Of a DNA stretch of 64,000 bases, positions 1 through 10,565 are shown one piece after another. The translations under genes and the position numbers were made by a program. Every line of letters starts with the position of its first letter. Positions within the stretch are counted from its first letter, which is position 1. The stretch spans positions 25,001,285-25,065,284 of the forward strand of contig CM055104.1 of NCBI GenBank assembly GCA_029204225.1. Direction: 5' to 3'. The notes under the pieces were generated by a model. The model did not search any database and was not told the DNA's origin. It saw only the letters and a program-made list of their open reading frames with translations. The stretch comes from Diphasiastrum complanatum. Lineage: Eukaryota > Streptophyta > Lycopodiopsida > Lycopodiales > Lycopodiaceae.

Positions 1-236
1 CCGACTTTTCTAGTGTTGATTTTCTCTCTCTACTTGAGAGCAGCCTGTTTTTCTCGTACTGAGCACTTAGAATTATTTCTGAAATTCATTCCTCATAGTG
101 AGAAGTTAGTTTTTTCAGTCAGATGTATGCCATTGTGCTCTTGCCATAGATGTTTCAAGAATCTTGTGCAATCACAACACCTCAGTAAGGTCCTGTAAGG
201 TGTGTAGTGAAGTTCACACATGCTAAAAACTTCACA
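1..236 (+). repeat. 5' LTR of element A (3' part only)
   Basis: This aligns with about 6530-6782, the last third of the 3' LTR. It ends CTTCACA, the inverted complement of the TGTGAAG that opens the 3' LTR, and is followed at once by a PBS. The upstream two thirds fall before base 1. Confidence 0.85.
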
Positions 237-248
237 TGGTACTAGAGC
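237..248 (+). other. Primer-binding site of A (tRNA-iMet type)
   Basis: Reads TGGTACTAGAGC, two changes from the plant consensus TGGTATCAGAGC, directly after the LTR terminus. It would prime minus-strand cDNA synthesis. About 755 bp of non-coding leader follow before gag. Confidence 0.75.
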
Positions 249-1003
249 TTCATGCTTTGAAGAGGTGAGAGTGTATACATCAGAACAGCAATGCCTTTGC
301 TTGTAGGAACTCAGATTTGGGAGAGGAATACAAACTCACTGACAAACAAGCCATCTATGGACCATAAGTGGATCAAATCAGGCCTGATTTGCTTTAGCTG
401 ACCCCTGTACAGACATAGAGCTCACACGTGTAAAATCAGCCCTCTTTGTTTGAGTGCTACTTCCCAAGGAATGATCCAAATTTGATGCTCTATAGCTTGT
501 TGGATAGGTATTGAAGAGTAGAATGTGTTGCTTGAGTTTTTAAATCAATTTGATTTGTTCTTAGAAGAGTTTAAGGCAATCAGAGAATTTGAGAGAGTTC
601 TCATCTCGTGGGATATGCCAAAGTGAACACACATAAGGTATTTTCAACAATTTCTTCAATTTTCATTGTCAATCAAATAGAATTGGATAGAAGTGAGTAT
701 TGTGAGGTATTAGACTTTTCATTTCACACAAATTATTGTGTTTGAGTTGAAGGTAAGTTCCTAGAGAGTTTATCAATTTTTTGAAACGAGATAGACTTCT
801 AACTTGCATGTGCTTCATTTTAGTGATTGAAGCAAGATCCAAATTCAAGATAGATTGATTTTTTTATGTTGAGAGTTTGATCTCAATTCTGTTGCCAGAT
901 TAAATAGGTTGGATCAACATCATCAGTGCTAGATCCTAGGTTGAGATAGCAAACAATACTTTCAACTCCATCTTTGTCATTACTAGAATTTCTCATAGAG
1001 AAG

Positions 1004-1146
1004 ATGTCTTCATCTGGTTCACATTTCTTGGAGCACATTGAGAGATTAACATCTTCCAACTATGCAATGTGGAATATTAGAATGGAATCATTATTGATTG
1101 TACATGATGTAATGGAAATTGTAAGTAGAGCTGAAGAAGAACCTAT
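1004..1146 (+). pseudogene. gag N-terminus of element A (interrupted)
   Basis: The ATG at 1004 begins a copia gag (UBN2-type) N-terminus with the usual pattern HIERLTSSNYAMW...RMESLL, matching the gag of the other copia elements here (for example the segment at about 27323-27376). An upstream in-frame ATG at 974 also exists; 1004 fits the family better. The frame is broken after residue 48 by element B and resumes at 5213. Gag would form the virus-like particle around the element RNA; here it cannot be made because of the insertion and the loss of the rest of pol. Confidence 0.8.
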
Positions 1147-1745
1147 TGTGCAAAAAGTACAAAAAGGACCAAGAGTGGATCCTAATCTGATCCTCAAGAG
1201 GGATTGGTTGTCAGATTACTTGATCTACCAATCTACTTCAGATTAAAATCAATCTAGATCAATTATAGACATAAAATCTTAACAAGAACAATCATTAATT
1301 GAAGGTAAGTGTACTTTATGGTTTCACATGTGTGAAACACTGTCTGAGTACGGACTCCAACCTGAAAATAAAGTACACATTGATAGAACCTTAAAACAAT
1401 CAAAACAAATGTAGACAAATGGAGAGAATCACTCAAAATTGCTTCCAAAACCAAGATTGGTTTCTCACATTGATTATGGCCAAATGTGGCTCTATATATA
1501 CAATAAGTGGGAGCTCGTGGTACTGATCATCCCTTTGATCCCACATGTGTGAAGGTGCTTTGTCATATGATAATTCATCATGCAAAACTGACACTTGGAC
1601 AAAACCTTCTATTTTGAGCACTTTTGGTCCATTTTTCTTCTATATGGAGATCTACTTGAAAATCTTCTAGAAGTCAAAATTCGTCTACTTCAGCTTATTC
1701 CACACATGTGAGGTGTCCTCTACACATGGGATGTGACACGTAACC
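1147..1745 (-). repeat. 3' LTR of B, lacking its first ~235 bp
   Basis: Nearly identical to 4381-4975 of the 5' LTR, then the match stops at about 1745 where an inverted internal segment begins. The missing part is the start of U3, corresponding to about 4976-5212 of the 5' LTR. It contains TTTCACATGTGTGAAA at 1322-1337. Confidence 0.85.
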
Positions 1746-1747
1746 TA

Positions 1748-2345
1748 GATTTATTTTATGTCCTTGGAAAGTATTTTGCTTGGAACTTTAGATAAGTTCA
1801 AACTTATTGTCATGATCCAAGAGAAATCGATCAAGATTAAGGAGCATCAATCACAAAATGAAAATAGTTTCATTTACGCTATCATGTCAACTTATGAAGA
1901 ACCATTTTGCTTTGAAGAGATTTTTGTATCTCAAAGGTGGATTAAGGCAATACTAGTTGAGTGTGATGCCTTAAAAGATAGCAAAATATGTTTTCCTTGT
2001 AAGATTACATTAGTTATGAAGTCAAGGAAATGGAAATATCTTCATAATGTAGGATCTTTTGGTTTCAATAAGATCATGAATGATGTGTTTATTCATAAAG
2101 ATGAAAATTGTAAATTTTCAATCTTAAAGGCAAGTTGTAAACTTCTTATGAGAATAAGTGAAGCATCCAAAGTGGACACTTATATCCATAAGCAAGTAGT
2201 TAGTCTTATTGAGATGGAGATACCTTTTGATTTCAATATTGGAAAACTCATGCCAAGTTCTGGTGATTTTTGGACTTATGTTTCTAGCATAAGTAATCTT
2301 GATAATCACAGGAAGTGCATATTGAATGGTCATACTTGTTACTTT
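1748..2345 (+). pseudogene. C-terminal half of the B-family ORF, in inverted orientation
   Basis: An open plus-strand frame starts at the ATG at 1758 (MSLESILL). Its first ~195 residues match the middle of the minus-strand ORF of F (22029-23378) at about 80 percent identity with no stop in either copy. In F this part follows the zinc-knuckle part on the same strand; in B it points the other way. A stretch EEPFCFEEIFVSQRWIKA resembles the region just before copia RT (EPTSFEEANKSQYWRKAM), but no catalytic YVDD follows. After about residue 195 the plus frame runs into antisense of the first half, so the longer frame is not real coding sequence. Function unknown. Confidence 0.65.
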
Positions 2346-2780
2346 CATGAAAGTGACATCTATCTTTTCATCTTGAACCAAACAATGTACTTCCAAATGA
2401 AAAATTTCAAAAGATTTGACATGTGTTGTGATGGACTCTTGAAGACAAATCTTGCAAGTCCTTGTGAGACTCCAAGCCTCATTCACCTTTCCACAAAGGA
2501 AACACCTTTCCTTGGACTTGTCCTTCTTGTATTTGCATTTTGAACTTGAAACTCCATCCTTCTCATCGGCTCCCTTGCTTTGGTTCTTCTTGGATGGATT
2601 GGTCTTATTTTTGTAGCATCTTGAGAAAAAATAACCTCCCTTGCCACAAAGGTTGCACTTAGGATCCTTTCTTTCCTTCAATAGGCTGTCACCTATTGAT
2701 GCCATGTGAATAAAAACGTTTGATATGATTCTACAAATGTAATTTTTGACTTTCAAGAGACTAGATTTGAACATCTTCAA
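2346..2780 (-). pseudogene. N-terminal half of the B-family ORF: zinc-knuckle-like, gag-like
   Basis: Minus-strand frame with MASIGDSLL, a degenerate knuckle CNLCGKGGYFFSRC and a second Cys cluster CFLCGK, between lysine/serine-rich stretches. A CCHC knuckle usually binds RNA in gag; here the histidine position reads Y (F has CNLCGKRDHFVSRC, intact). The frame is collinear with about 23378-22880 in F. Downstream of about 2346 it becomes antisense of the inverted half, so the true product is cut there. I do not recognise the whole protein; a gag-derived RNA-binding protein is the best guess. Confidence 0.6.
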
Positions 2781-4368
2781 TAATCTAGAATGATCTACAA
2801 AAGATCTAGCTCACAAACCTAAGAATCAATCTTCACACTAATGACTAGTCACTTGGAAACTTTGCTTTGATCACTAAGACAAAAGCACACAATCTTTGAA
2901 TCAAATCACAAAAGAAATCAGATCCAATCTCCTATTGGCCTCATCAAATACCAATGACTCTTTCTTTTGAAAGTTGAAATGGATATGAAAAGATTTGGCA
3001 CCTAGATTTTCCTTTTCACTTGACTAGTTCTCTCAACACTTGAGATTCTTGAACAAAAGATGGGTTTTGTTTCAAATACATGAAAATCAAACTTAATCAC
3101 TTATTTTGGACTCACTCTTGACCCAAATAATCTCACACTTGAGATTTAGAATGAATTTGATTTGATTTGACAACAAACTATACCACCAATTTTTCACAAA
3201 TCTTAAAAAATTAGACAACTAGATATTCACAAAGATCTCAACCATGCATGAATACTCAAATATGGACTCCTCCTCATTCTAGACATCCAATGGGATCACA
3301 AATTGACCCTCACACTCTCACAAAGAAAGTTGAATAGAACTAATTTGTGTTTCATACATACTATGTCAATTTTTGCTCAATAAATTGAATTCAATCACTC
3401 CTATTGGATTCCACCAATTACTATACTTTTTAAGACTTGGAATGAAATTCAAAATCAAAAGTTGTGATTTTTCTCACTAAGATATTGTGCTTCAAAGAGC
3501 TAATGCCACTTAGAAATATTTGATCACCTAGGAGAATACAAATTCTCCACCAATAACAACACAAAATGAGCTTCTAGATCTTGCCTTCTACAAAGGAAGG
3601 AACTCTTAGAAAATTGGATCTCTTTCTACACATTTGCCATAGACACCTTAATGACTCTTTTCAAACCTCACAAACACTCAAACAAATTGAGTAGGACTGA
3701 ATAATGTGACTTGGATCTCAATCTCTTTTTTAGAACTTTCAATTGAAGCCAATCTATGTCAAATTCTACAAAAGATTTGCATAGATGCTCTATATGCACT
3801 AGAAACTCTCAAAGGTTTCACTAGGAGGACAGATCCAAGGATGTTTTCTAGAAAATTGATGCTTCTAAACTTTACCCTATCACTCTTGAACAAATCTAGA
3901 GTGATGGTACAATGGATTTCAACCTCTCACCTTGCATATCACTCCTTAATCTATGATTTTTAGCAAAATCTCTCTCAACTTCAACATACACTCAAAAAAT
4001 CAGAGATAATCAATTAATGCACCTAAATCAAGCTTCAAATTTAATTTCTTGGCTGATCTAATCCAAGAACTAATCAAGGAATTAGATTCTCTATAGAAAA
4101 TGCTTGATTTTGCACCAAAAATCACTCAAATTGGGTATGTGAGTCAAATTCTACAAATTTTTGAAACTTCTCAATCAAAACCGGATCTGTATGGCCTCAC
4201 ACGTGTGAAAAGAGTTCCTACAGCCCACAACAAGATTTGGACTAAAAATTTTGAGGATAGCTATCAAATCCAACTCGCTACACAAAATTTGACTAGTTTC
4301 CGAAAACTACTAGTTTTGGCTTTGATTTGGATTAACCCTATCAATTTCAACAAAACCTCTTCTACTAG
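2781..4368 (-). other. Leader region of B (no gene seen)
   Basis: AT-rich, between the PBS and the first ORF, with no credible coding frame on either strand. Parts align with F at 23380-24242, so it is element sequence and not host spacer. A palindrome TCACACGTGTGA lies at 4198-4209. Confidence 0.6.
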
Positions 4369-4380
4369 GCTCTGATACCA
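4369..4380 (-). other. Primer-binding site of B
   Basis: The plus strand reads GCTCTGATACCA, a perfect complement of TGGTATCAGAGC (tRNA-iMet type), abutting the LTR at 4381. It fixes the orientation of B. Confidence 0.92.
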
Positions 4381-5212
4381 TGTGCAAAAAGTACAAAAAG
4401 GACCAAGAGTGGATCCTAATCTGATCCTCAAGAGGGATTGGTTTTCAGATTACTTGATCTATCAATCTACTTGAGATTAAGATCAATCTAGATCAATTCT
4501 AGACACAAAATCCTAACAAGAACAATCATTAATTGAAGGTAAGTGTACTTTATGGTTTCACATGTGTGAAATATTGTCTGAGTACGGACTCCAACCTGAA
4601 AATAAAGTACACATTAATAGAACCTCAAAACAATCAAAACAAATGTAGACAAATGGAGAGAATCACTCAAAATTGCTTCCAAAACCAAGATTGGTGTCTC
4701 ACATTGATTATGGCCAAATGTGGCTCTATATATACAATAAGTGGGAGCTCGTGGTACTGATATCCCTTTGATCCCACATGTGTGAAGGTGCTTTGTTATA
4801 TGATGATTCATCATGCAAAACTGACACTTGGACAAAACCTTCTATTTTGAGCACTTTTGGTCCATTTTTCTTCTATATGGAGATCTACTTGAAAATCTTC
4901 TAGAAGTCAAAATTCGTCTACTTCAGCTTATTCCACACATGTGAGCTGTCCTCTACACATGGGATGTGACACCTAACCAAAGGATGTGGCTCATGCAATC
5001 AATAGATTGATGTCATGTGTCATATGTCTAGAAAACTAGTTTTTGGCTTTTTTAGCCACTAGAACTTGAATTAAATCATATGTACAACCTATATGATTAT
5101 GGTACATGACAAGTACACTATTTTCACACGTGGGAACAGGCTCCACACATGTGTAATCATCTTATATACAAGATTTTTGGCCTCTACCAAGCTTATTTTT
5201 GCATTTTTCACA
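4381..5212 (-). repeat. 5' LTR of B, 832 bp
   Basis: Full-length LTR, with termini TGTG...CACA on both strands. A minus-strand TATA-like run (TATATATA at 4727-4734) could mark the promoter. It contains several CACATGTG/CACGTG palindromes (about 4556-4571, 4774, 5128, 5147). The same LTR family flanks F at 19009-19828. Confidence 0.88.
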
Positions 5213-5406
5213 CCTGCAGCACCTAATGAAGCTGCAGCATTCAACAAAAGAACCAGAATTGCCCTTCATTTTATAAAAATGAATGTAACAAATGAAGTGT
5301 TAAGAGAGATCAGTACATGCACCACTGCCAAGGAGGCTTGGGACACTCTAAAAACAGTCTATGAAATTAAGAATACTTGTTGATTGCTTACACTTAGAAA
5401 CCAATT
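5213..5406 (+). pseudogene. gag of A, continuation after B
   Basis: Resumes the UBN2 gag with KMNVTNEVLREISTC and AKEAWDTLKTVYE, in frame with 1004-1146 once B is removed. A stop follows NTC, and shortly after LTLRNQF the gag similarity ends. The zinc knuckle, protease, integrase and RT expected next are missing, which indicates a deletion of several kilobases. Confidence 0.8.
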
Positions 5407-5440
5407 CTAAGTTATCAGATAGTAGATGAGAGTGCTTCAT

Positions 5441-6061
5441 CATATTTAATGAGAGTAAAGGATTTTCATTGGAAGTTGGCTAAAAGAATCTTGAGGTATA
5501 TATCTTCACCTTAGATTATGGATTATTCTACAAAGGAGAAGATATGACTTTGGTTGCTTTTTCAGATTCAAATTTTGTAGGAGACAGGTTGGATAGGAAA
5601 TCCACAAGTGCTTACACATTTTTTCTTGGAGGGAACTTAGTTTCTTGGCTATCAAAGAAACAAGCAACTATATCCTTATTATATTGTGAAGCTGAATACA
5701 AATTTGTTACAACCACAACAAAGGAGGTTTTATGGACTAAAAGGCTACTTTTGGAGCTAAGATGTTATGGAGATGAAGACCTTCCAATTATCAAGAATGA
5801 TAACATTTCAACTTAGGCTCTTGCAAATAATCTTGTGTTCCATGCAAGGAGCAAACACATCGAGGTAGCTCATCATTTTGTAAGAGAAAAAGTCATTGAG
5901 AGAGAGAGCTTATTGGAGCATGTTGGATCTTCAAATTGTGTTGTAGATCTTCTCACCAAGCCATTGCTCAAGAATGTCTTTATCAAGATGAGGTCTAAGC
6001 TTGGCCTAATTTCGAAGTCTATGTTGAATAGGAACATATTTTCTAAGGAGGAGTGTGAAGA
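5441..6061 (+). pseudogene. RNase H domain and C-terminus of copia pol, element A
   Basis: Begins with an RT-RNase H connector (HWKLAKRILRYI) and continues through FSDSNFVGDRLDRKST, SKKQATISLLYCEAEY and HIEVAHHFVREK, ending LGLISKSMLN. RNase H removes the RNA strand during reverse transcription. Broken by at least a stop after NDNIST (about 5815) and frame changes before 5544. The nearest relative in the window is the RNase H of F (19841-20287). Confidence 0.85.
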
Positions 6062-6782
6062 TTAGTAAAAAATATCTTCCTATCTCGAGTTTTGGGGCCA
6101 TGACCATGTTATTTCCATTTGTAAACTATGTTGTACATAAAGGTATGTGAATTGAGCACATAACCTTCTAGAATAGGTCGATTTTGAGTTAGGTAGATTC
6201 AAATTTGATGTCACGCAAAAGTTTAGATAGCATGCAATGTCATTCAGTATGCATGCAAGCCACATGCAATCAGTGCATGCAACATGCAAAGTGGTTTCTG
6301 TGATATACACATGTCTAGGCAATTTTATGAGTTGACATGCAGTACATGCAATATCCATGCATGCAGTTACACGTGTGGATCCTTGGTAGTTGAGTTAACT
6401 AAGGTAAGTGGACTTTCCATGCAACTCCACTGTAGGAATTCGAGCCACTTTGATGTAGAGAAGCTGTGGCATGTTTTGCCATATTGTGAATAATGAGGTT
6501 TTGGTGTTTTGGACTCATTCTCTCTCTACTCGAGTTTTCTAGTGTTGATTTTATCTCTCTAACCGAGAGCAACCTGTTTTTCTCATGCTGAGCACTTAGA
6601 ATTATTTCTAACATTCATTCCTCATAGTGAGAAGTTAGCCTTTTCAATCAGATGTATGCCATTGTGCTCTTGTCATAGATTTTTCAAGTAATCTATTCTC
6701 TGATGAATCTTGTGCAATCACAACACCTCAGTAAGGTCCTGTAAGGTGTGTGGTGAAGTTTACACGTGCTAAAAACTTTATA
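6054..6782 (+). repeat. 3' LTR of element A, 729 bp
   Basis: Starts TGTGAAG right after the purine tract AAGGAGGAG (6045-6053) and ends at the point aligned with the 5' LTR terminus, here decayed to CTTTATA. The coding frame of pol overlaps its first bases. The middle is rich in ATGCA/TGCAT words (about 6230-6365). Confidence 0.82.
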
Positions 6783-7639
6783 GACAATGAAGGAAAACCT
6801 CCCAACCAATCCTAGATCCCTCCTAGAGTTCCCTCCTAGATCTAGCTCCCAAGCCATGCCATGTGATAGCAAGAGGAGAAGAGCTCAACTGGAAACCTAG
6901 ACCAAGTCGTCGACGGTATAATCACTACCCCAATGCATGAACCCATGCAATCCCTATGCATGAACCCATGCAATCCCCATGCAGGTCAACTATAAATAGA
7001 TCACAGCTCTTCATGCATTCCTCCTGCCTATATCAGTCACACATACATGCACTACTCCATATGTCTCAATTAGAGTGTTTGGGTTCCCTCAAGGTTATTA
7101 GTCACCAACAGGCCTCGATGTGGAACTAAATCTCAGCGTGACCAATAATCTCGAACACTAGAGGGCTGGTCTACCATATTAGGATTATTCTATGTCCTTA
7201 GCGAAATATGGTCGTAACAAGTAGTAAAGTCAAGGCAAGCCCATAGGAGGATCAAACATTGTTGGCCAAGGACAAAAGAAAAGGTTGGAGAAGAGTTTCT
7301 CAGAAGAGCAAAGATGATGAGGACGAGGGGGGTAAATCTTCACGTTTGACCAGTTAAGGTCCAATAGTTCGTCCATGCCCGATAACTCGTCCTGACCTTG
7401 GCTTGCATATGGATACCCTGAAGTGTCAGCTTGACCCAAAGTGTCGGCTTTGAGTATGTGGCAAAAATGCCAAAAATGCCGAAGGTCAATTAAAACAACG
7501 TCGTGGGTCATTTTAGACCTATTGTCGTATTTTTATCAAAAGTGCAAAAAATGCAAACTATGCAGCAAACATTTCAAATATGCAGACTGCGCAGAAACTT
7601 GTTCAAAATATGCAGCAATCTAAAAACACAAGGAAAAAT
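6783..7639. other. Anonymous spacer with a TATA-like site, no gene
   Basis: TATAAATAG at 6991-6999 follows two perfect-length 23-bp tandem units (6933-6955 and 6956-6978, one mismatch). This layout resembles the U3-R part of an unidentified LTR. From about 7440 the text is of the type 'aaaatgccgaaggt', like the W LTR. Short open frames here show no family features. Confidence 0.4.
6933..6978. repeat. 23-bp direct repeat, two units
   Basis: Unit ATGCATGAACCCATGCAATC plus three bases, repeated head to tail with one mismatch, 13 bp upstream of a TATA-like box. Confidence 0.85.
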
Positions 7640-7689
7640 ACTAAAGCTTTGAAATGTAGAAACTCAAGGTTTCTTCAACTTCTTGTAAG

Positions 7690-8088
7690 TCTAGCAAAGT
7701 GCACATCTGAATGGATCAACTCAAGAAGGTGAGTAGTTTTAGATATGAAGTTAGAGAATGGCAACTTATGTCCTTTATACAAAGCACATGCTTCAAAAAC
7801 ATTCTATTCCTTTGCCATGGATCTTGAAAGGCTGAGAGCAAGCTCATCCTTGCTCATTGTCTCCATTGACTTGTAGTTGATATGCCCAAGTCCCTTGTGC
7901 CACAACTCGGATGTGGTCATTTCCTCCATGGCAACCATCACAACTTGATTAGATTCAAGATATGCATAATCGAAATCCTTATAGATTGTTTGACGCATAG
8001 TGCAAAAAATCTCATCAAAATCTACAAACATGCTCATTTGAGATTGACTCAAAGAAATGGTCTCATTTCTGGACATGCACACTTCCAC
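7690..8088 (-). pseudogene. GAG-pre-integrase / integrase N-terminus, element C
   Basis: The minus-strand frame has ELWHKGLGHINYKSMETMSK, the histidine part of the HHCC zinc module that precedes the copia integrase core. After a stop it continues as EACALYKGHKLPFSNF and LLELIHSDVHFA, the cysteine side and first catalytic aspartate region. It binds element DNA ends in intact elements; here it is a fragment without the D,D35E core. Confidence 0.8.
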
Positions 8089-8238
8089 ACATGTGGAGAA
8101 GACAACTAAGGCTCAAAAACAATAACTAATCTCAAATTCTCACTGCTAGTAGAAACTCGCCCTTCCAACACTAATTTCTTAACCTCAAAACTTACTAATG
8201 TTGGCCTCAAATTTTGATCAAACACTCATCCTCACATG

Positions 8239-8250
8239 GCTCTGATACCT
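8239..8250 (-). other. Primer-binding site of C
   Basis: Plus strand GCTCTGATACCT, one change from the complement of TGGTATCAGAGC, abutting TGTGAAAG at 8251. Confidence 0.88.
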
Positions 8251-8867
8251 TGTGAAAGAAAGTAAAATTAGGACCCTAAATGGATTCATAAATCCATAAG
8301 AGTGATTGGTTGCATTACTATCAACAATTCTATCACCAAATGCAAGCTAGAATTGATCCTATCTTGATATATAAGTAAGATTAATCTAAAGCAAAGTGTA
8401 CATAATCAAAGAGGTTCCACACGTGTGAACCGCAACCTGTTGTCTCAAAATTCAAGCACTAATCAAAACATTGGATCCATCAAAATGCATGAAAATAGAA
8501 CAATAAACAAGCTTGATGCAAAATCCTCAAGGACCTTTCATATTGTTCTTACCAAATGAGCTCCAAATTGGAACATATACAAAAGACTTGAGGCTTGGAC
8601 TGACCTAGCTATTTCACACACATCCACTTGTCCTTTGGCTCCTCCTAAAGTCTTATACAAATCTATGGCCATCTAATCAAATGCATCCAATCAAATTGCA
8701 CCTCTTGAAAAGAAGATAGATCTAGGAAAATGCATTCTAACTTGGAAAACTTTGTTATTTACCTTAACGGCTCTTGGGACTATGTATAAGCTAATATATG
8801 CCTATGTTCCACATGTGTGGAATGACATTATGTGCACTAATCAAACCATATTTGCATATTTCTTACA
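8251..8867 (-). repeat. 5' LTR of C, about 617 bp
   Basis: From TGTGAAAG at the PBS to TTCTTACA at 8867. Contains TTCCACACGTGTGAA (8415-8429) and TTCCACATGTGTGGAA (8809-8824). Confidence 0.78.
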
Positions 8868-10034
8868 CTAATCATATCCAGTAATGAACTCTAAGATTTG
8901 GGAACTTAATTTCGGTCAATGACACTCAGAATAATACAAAATCAATTATTGAGTCTCAAGTTAGGATCTCCTATAAAAAAGCTATTATTGCAGGATAAAT
9001 TAATCTTTTTGGAAAATTAAAACTCTTAATAACATGTACCAAATAAAGCAAAGCCTTTATAAAATCAATTAGAAAACTTGTTATTCTTCCCAAGTAATCT
9101 ATAAAGCTACGACTATCACAATCAGGAACTAAAATGTTATTATTGTATCACAATCCTAAAATGATGCTTCATAAATTATTGTATTCAAGTATATATCTTG
9201 CACACCTAATATTATCTATTCCTGTCACAAATGATCAAGAATGTACACTATTAGTGTCACTTGAATGGAAATACATGAACCTTCACCATGCATTAGGTCT
9301 CTTTTCCAGTCACCATAATAAGAATAATCTCTCTCGACATAGACTCCCTTTCCATCACGCAATCTTGGCTTAAATGATAGCTCTGCAACAAGAAATCAAC
9401 TAAATCTTTTCGTACAAAGTGGAAGCTAAATTTCAATGTAATGGAAAAGTATGTGACAAAAGTCTTTCATTCACACCAAACAAGCTTACAATGTCATAGG
9501 TACAAATAGCATGCATAGAGTGGGATTATATCTGCTCTCATAAATATATAACCATCAACTAGCATAAACAACAATTATGAGAAAGCAAGTTCTAATATGG
9601 TACTTTTGAATGTAAATGTGATCATTATGGTATACTAAACCTACACAAACTCATGTGTTCAAATGAACAAGTATTTAAGTACACTCATCATTTGTATTTA
9701 AGTACAATTTCACATCCATCATAATTTTCATGATAAGATTTCATCAACTATAAACATTAAGTTGAAAACATAATGTTCCTATTATTATTATATCATCTCA
9801 CAAAAGAAAATGAATTGTTGCTCTCTATTACTATACACAAAACTTTCCAATAATGGATTGGTATGAGAAAACAAAATTTTATTGCCAAGCTTGCATAATT
9901 TATCACTCTTTGATCTTAAAATTATTTTTCATTTGGTACAAATGAGCAAGTCTTTCTTACAAATTGGGAAGTCCAAGTAATAATCTAATGATATGTAAAT
10001 GATTGATATAAGCCAATTGATGTGTAGACATTTT
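8868..10034. other. AT-rich DNA, nothing recognised
   Basis: No frame, LTR terminus or repeat could be assigned in this 1.2 kb. It may be old transposon or host spacer. Confidence 0.5.
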
Positions 10035-10565
10035 AATTGGCAAAGATGTTTTAGATCTAATTTTGCAAGTTATTGAAGACTCAAGTAAGGTCAAAGGAGT
10101 AGCAAGGAAGTTGTGTTCAAGTTTACTTTACTTGTTCTATCTCATGTTTGAGCAATTTCATGTGAATGTGTGCGAATTGTCAAGATATGGTCAAACTAGC
10201 TATATTGGTGAGCATCATTTTGATGTTGGATTTTTACTAGCATTCTTGGCTAGTTTTGCTGATGGAAATGAAACTATTGGAAAACCAAAGTTTGAACTTA
10301 GGTTTGGAACTGCTACAAAAGGATGTAACTCGTGGGAAGAGGAGTCTTTTGTCTCTCTCTCTTATACATTAGCTTACTCTTTTTGTATGGACAACAACAT
10401 TATTTTATGTTTTGATTGATGTTTGATCAAGATCTATTAGAGTTTGCATCTCATTTGTAGTGTAGATGTTGGTTTTTCTACATTGGCAAGATTGGTGAGT
10501 TGTTGTCTTTCTAACCCAAGATCATTTTATGGATTTGGATCTTGATTGATCTGAATTCTTTCATA
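10035..10565 (+). pseudogene. E-family fragment D: RT-replacing ORF joined to a 3' LTR piece
   Basis: Residues from about 10036 to 10275 (EDSSKVKG, YLFYLMFEQFHV, ELSRYGQTSYIGEH, FADGNE) match the unusual ORF of E (about 14268-14512, minus) at 57 of 70 positions. Comparing the two nucleotide sequences by eye gave about 25 differences, only about three synonymous, so this copy has drifted freely. From about 10276 to 10565 it is E-type LTR, including CTACAAAAGG where E has CTATAAAAGG, ending TTTCATA. The ORF-LTR junction shows a deletion. Confidence 0.7.

Larger units (their letters stand above)
1147..5212 (-). mobile_element. LTR retrotransposon B, minus strand, nested in gag of A
   Basis: The element runs from TGTGCAAAAAG at 1147 to TTTTTCACA at 5212. 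The PBS at 4369-4380 places the 5' LTR at the high-coordinate end, so it reads on the minus strand. Flanks are CCTAT (1142-1146) and CCTGC (5213-5217), a 5-bp target duplication with two changes. Joining the flanks restores the gag frame of A. No protease, integrase, RT or RNase H was found inside; it carries only the unusual zinc-knuckle ORF described below, half of it inverted. Probably non-autonomous and moved by a relative such as F, which has the same LTR. Confidence 0.85.
1..6782 (+). mobile_element. Ty1/copia LTR retrotransposon A (decayed, host of B)
   Basis: A plus-strand copia element whose 5' end lies outside the window. It shows 5' LTR, tRNA-iMet-type PBS, gag start, then (after nested element B) more gag, an RNase H remnant, PPT and 3' LTR. 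Protease, integrase and RT are absent: the sequence passes from gag (about 5406) almost directly to the RNase H region (about 5440). The two LTRs differ by roughly ten percent plus a 17-bp indel by eye, so the copy is old. Confidence 0.85.
7640..8867 (-). mobile_element. copia fragment C (E-like), minus strand
   Basis: 5' LTR and PBS at the high-coordinate end, followed on the minus strand by a GAG-pre-integrase segment. Gag, the knuckle and protease, which should lie between PBS and integrase, are missing (only about 150 bp separate them), as is everything after the integrase N-terminus. Confidence 0.8.

Noticed and set aside
7203-7262. 'gtcgtaacaag...ggatca' resembling the end of 18S rRNA
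   Set aside because: Only the first eleven bases and a few scattered ones match; the conserved bases between and after do not.
9134-9373. 79-codon plus-strand frame
   Set aside because: Chance frame in AT-rich DNA, with no repeat partner or motif.
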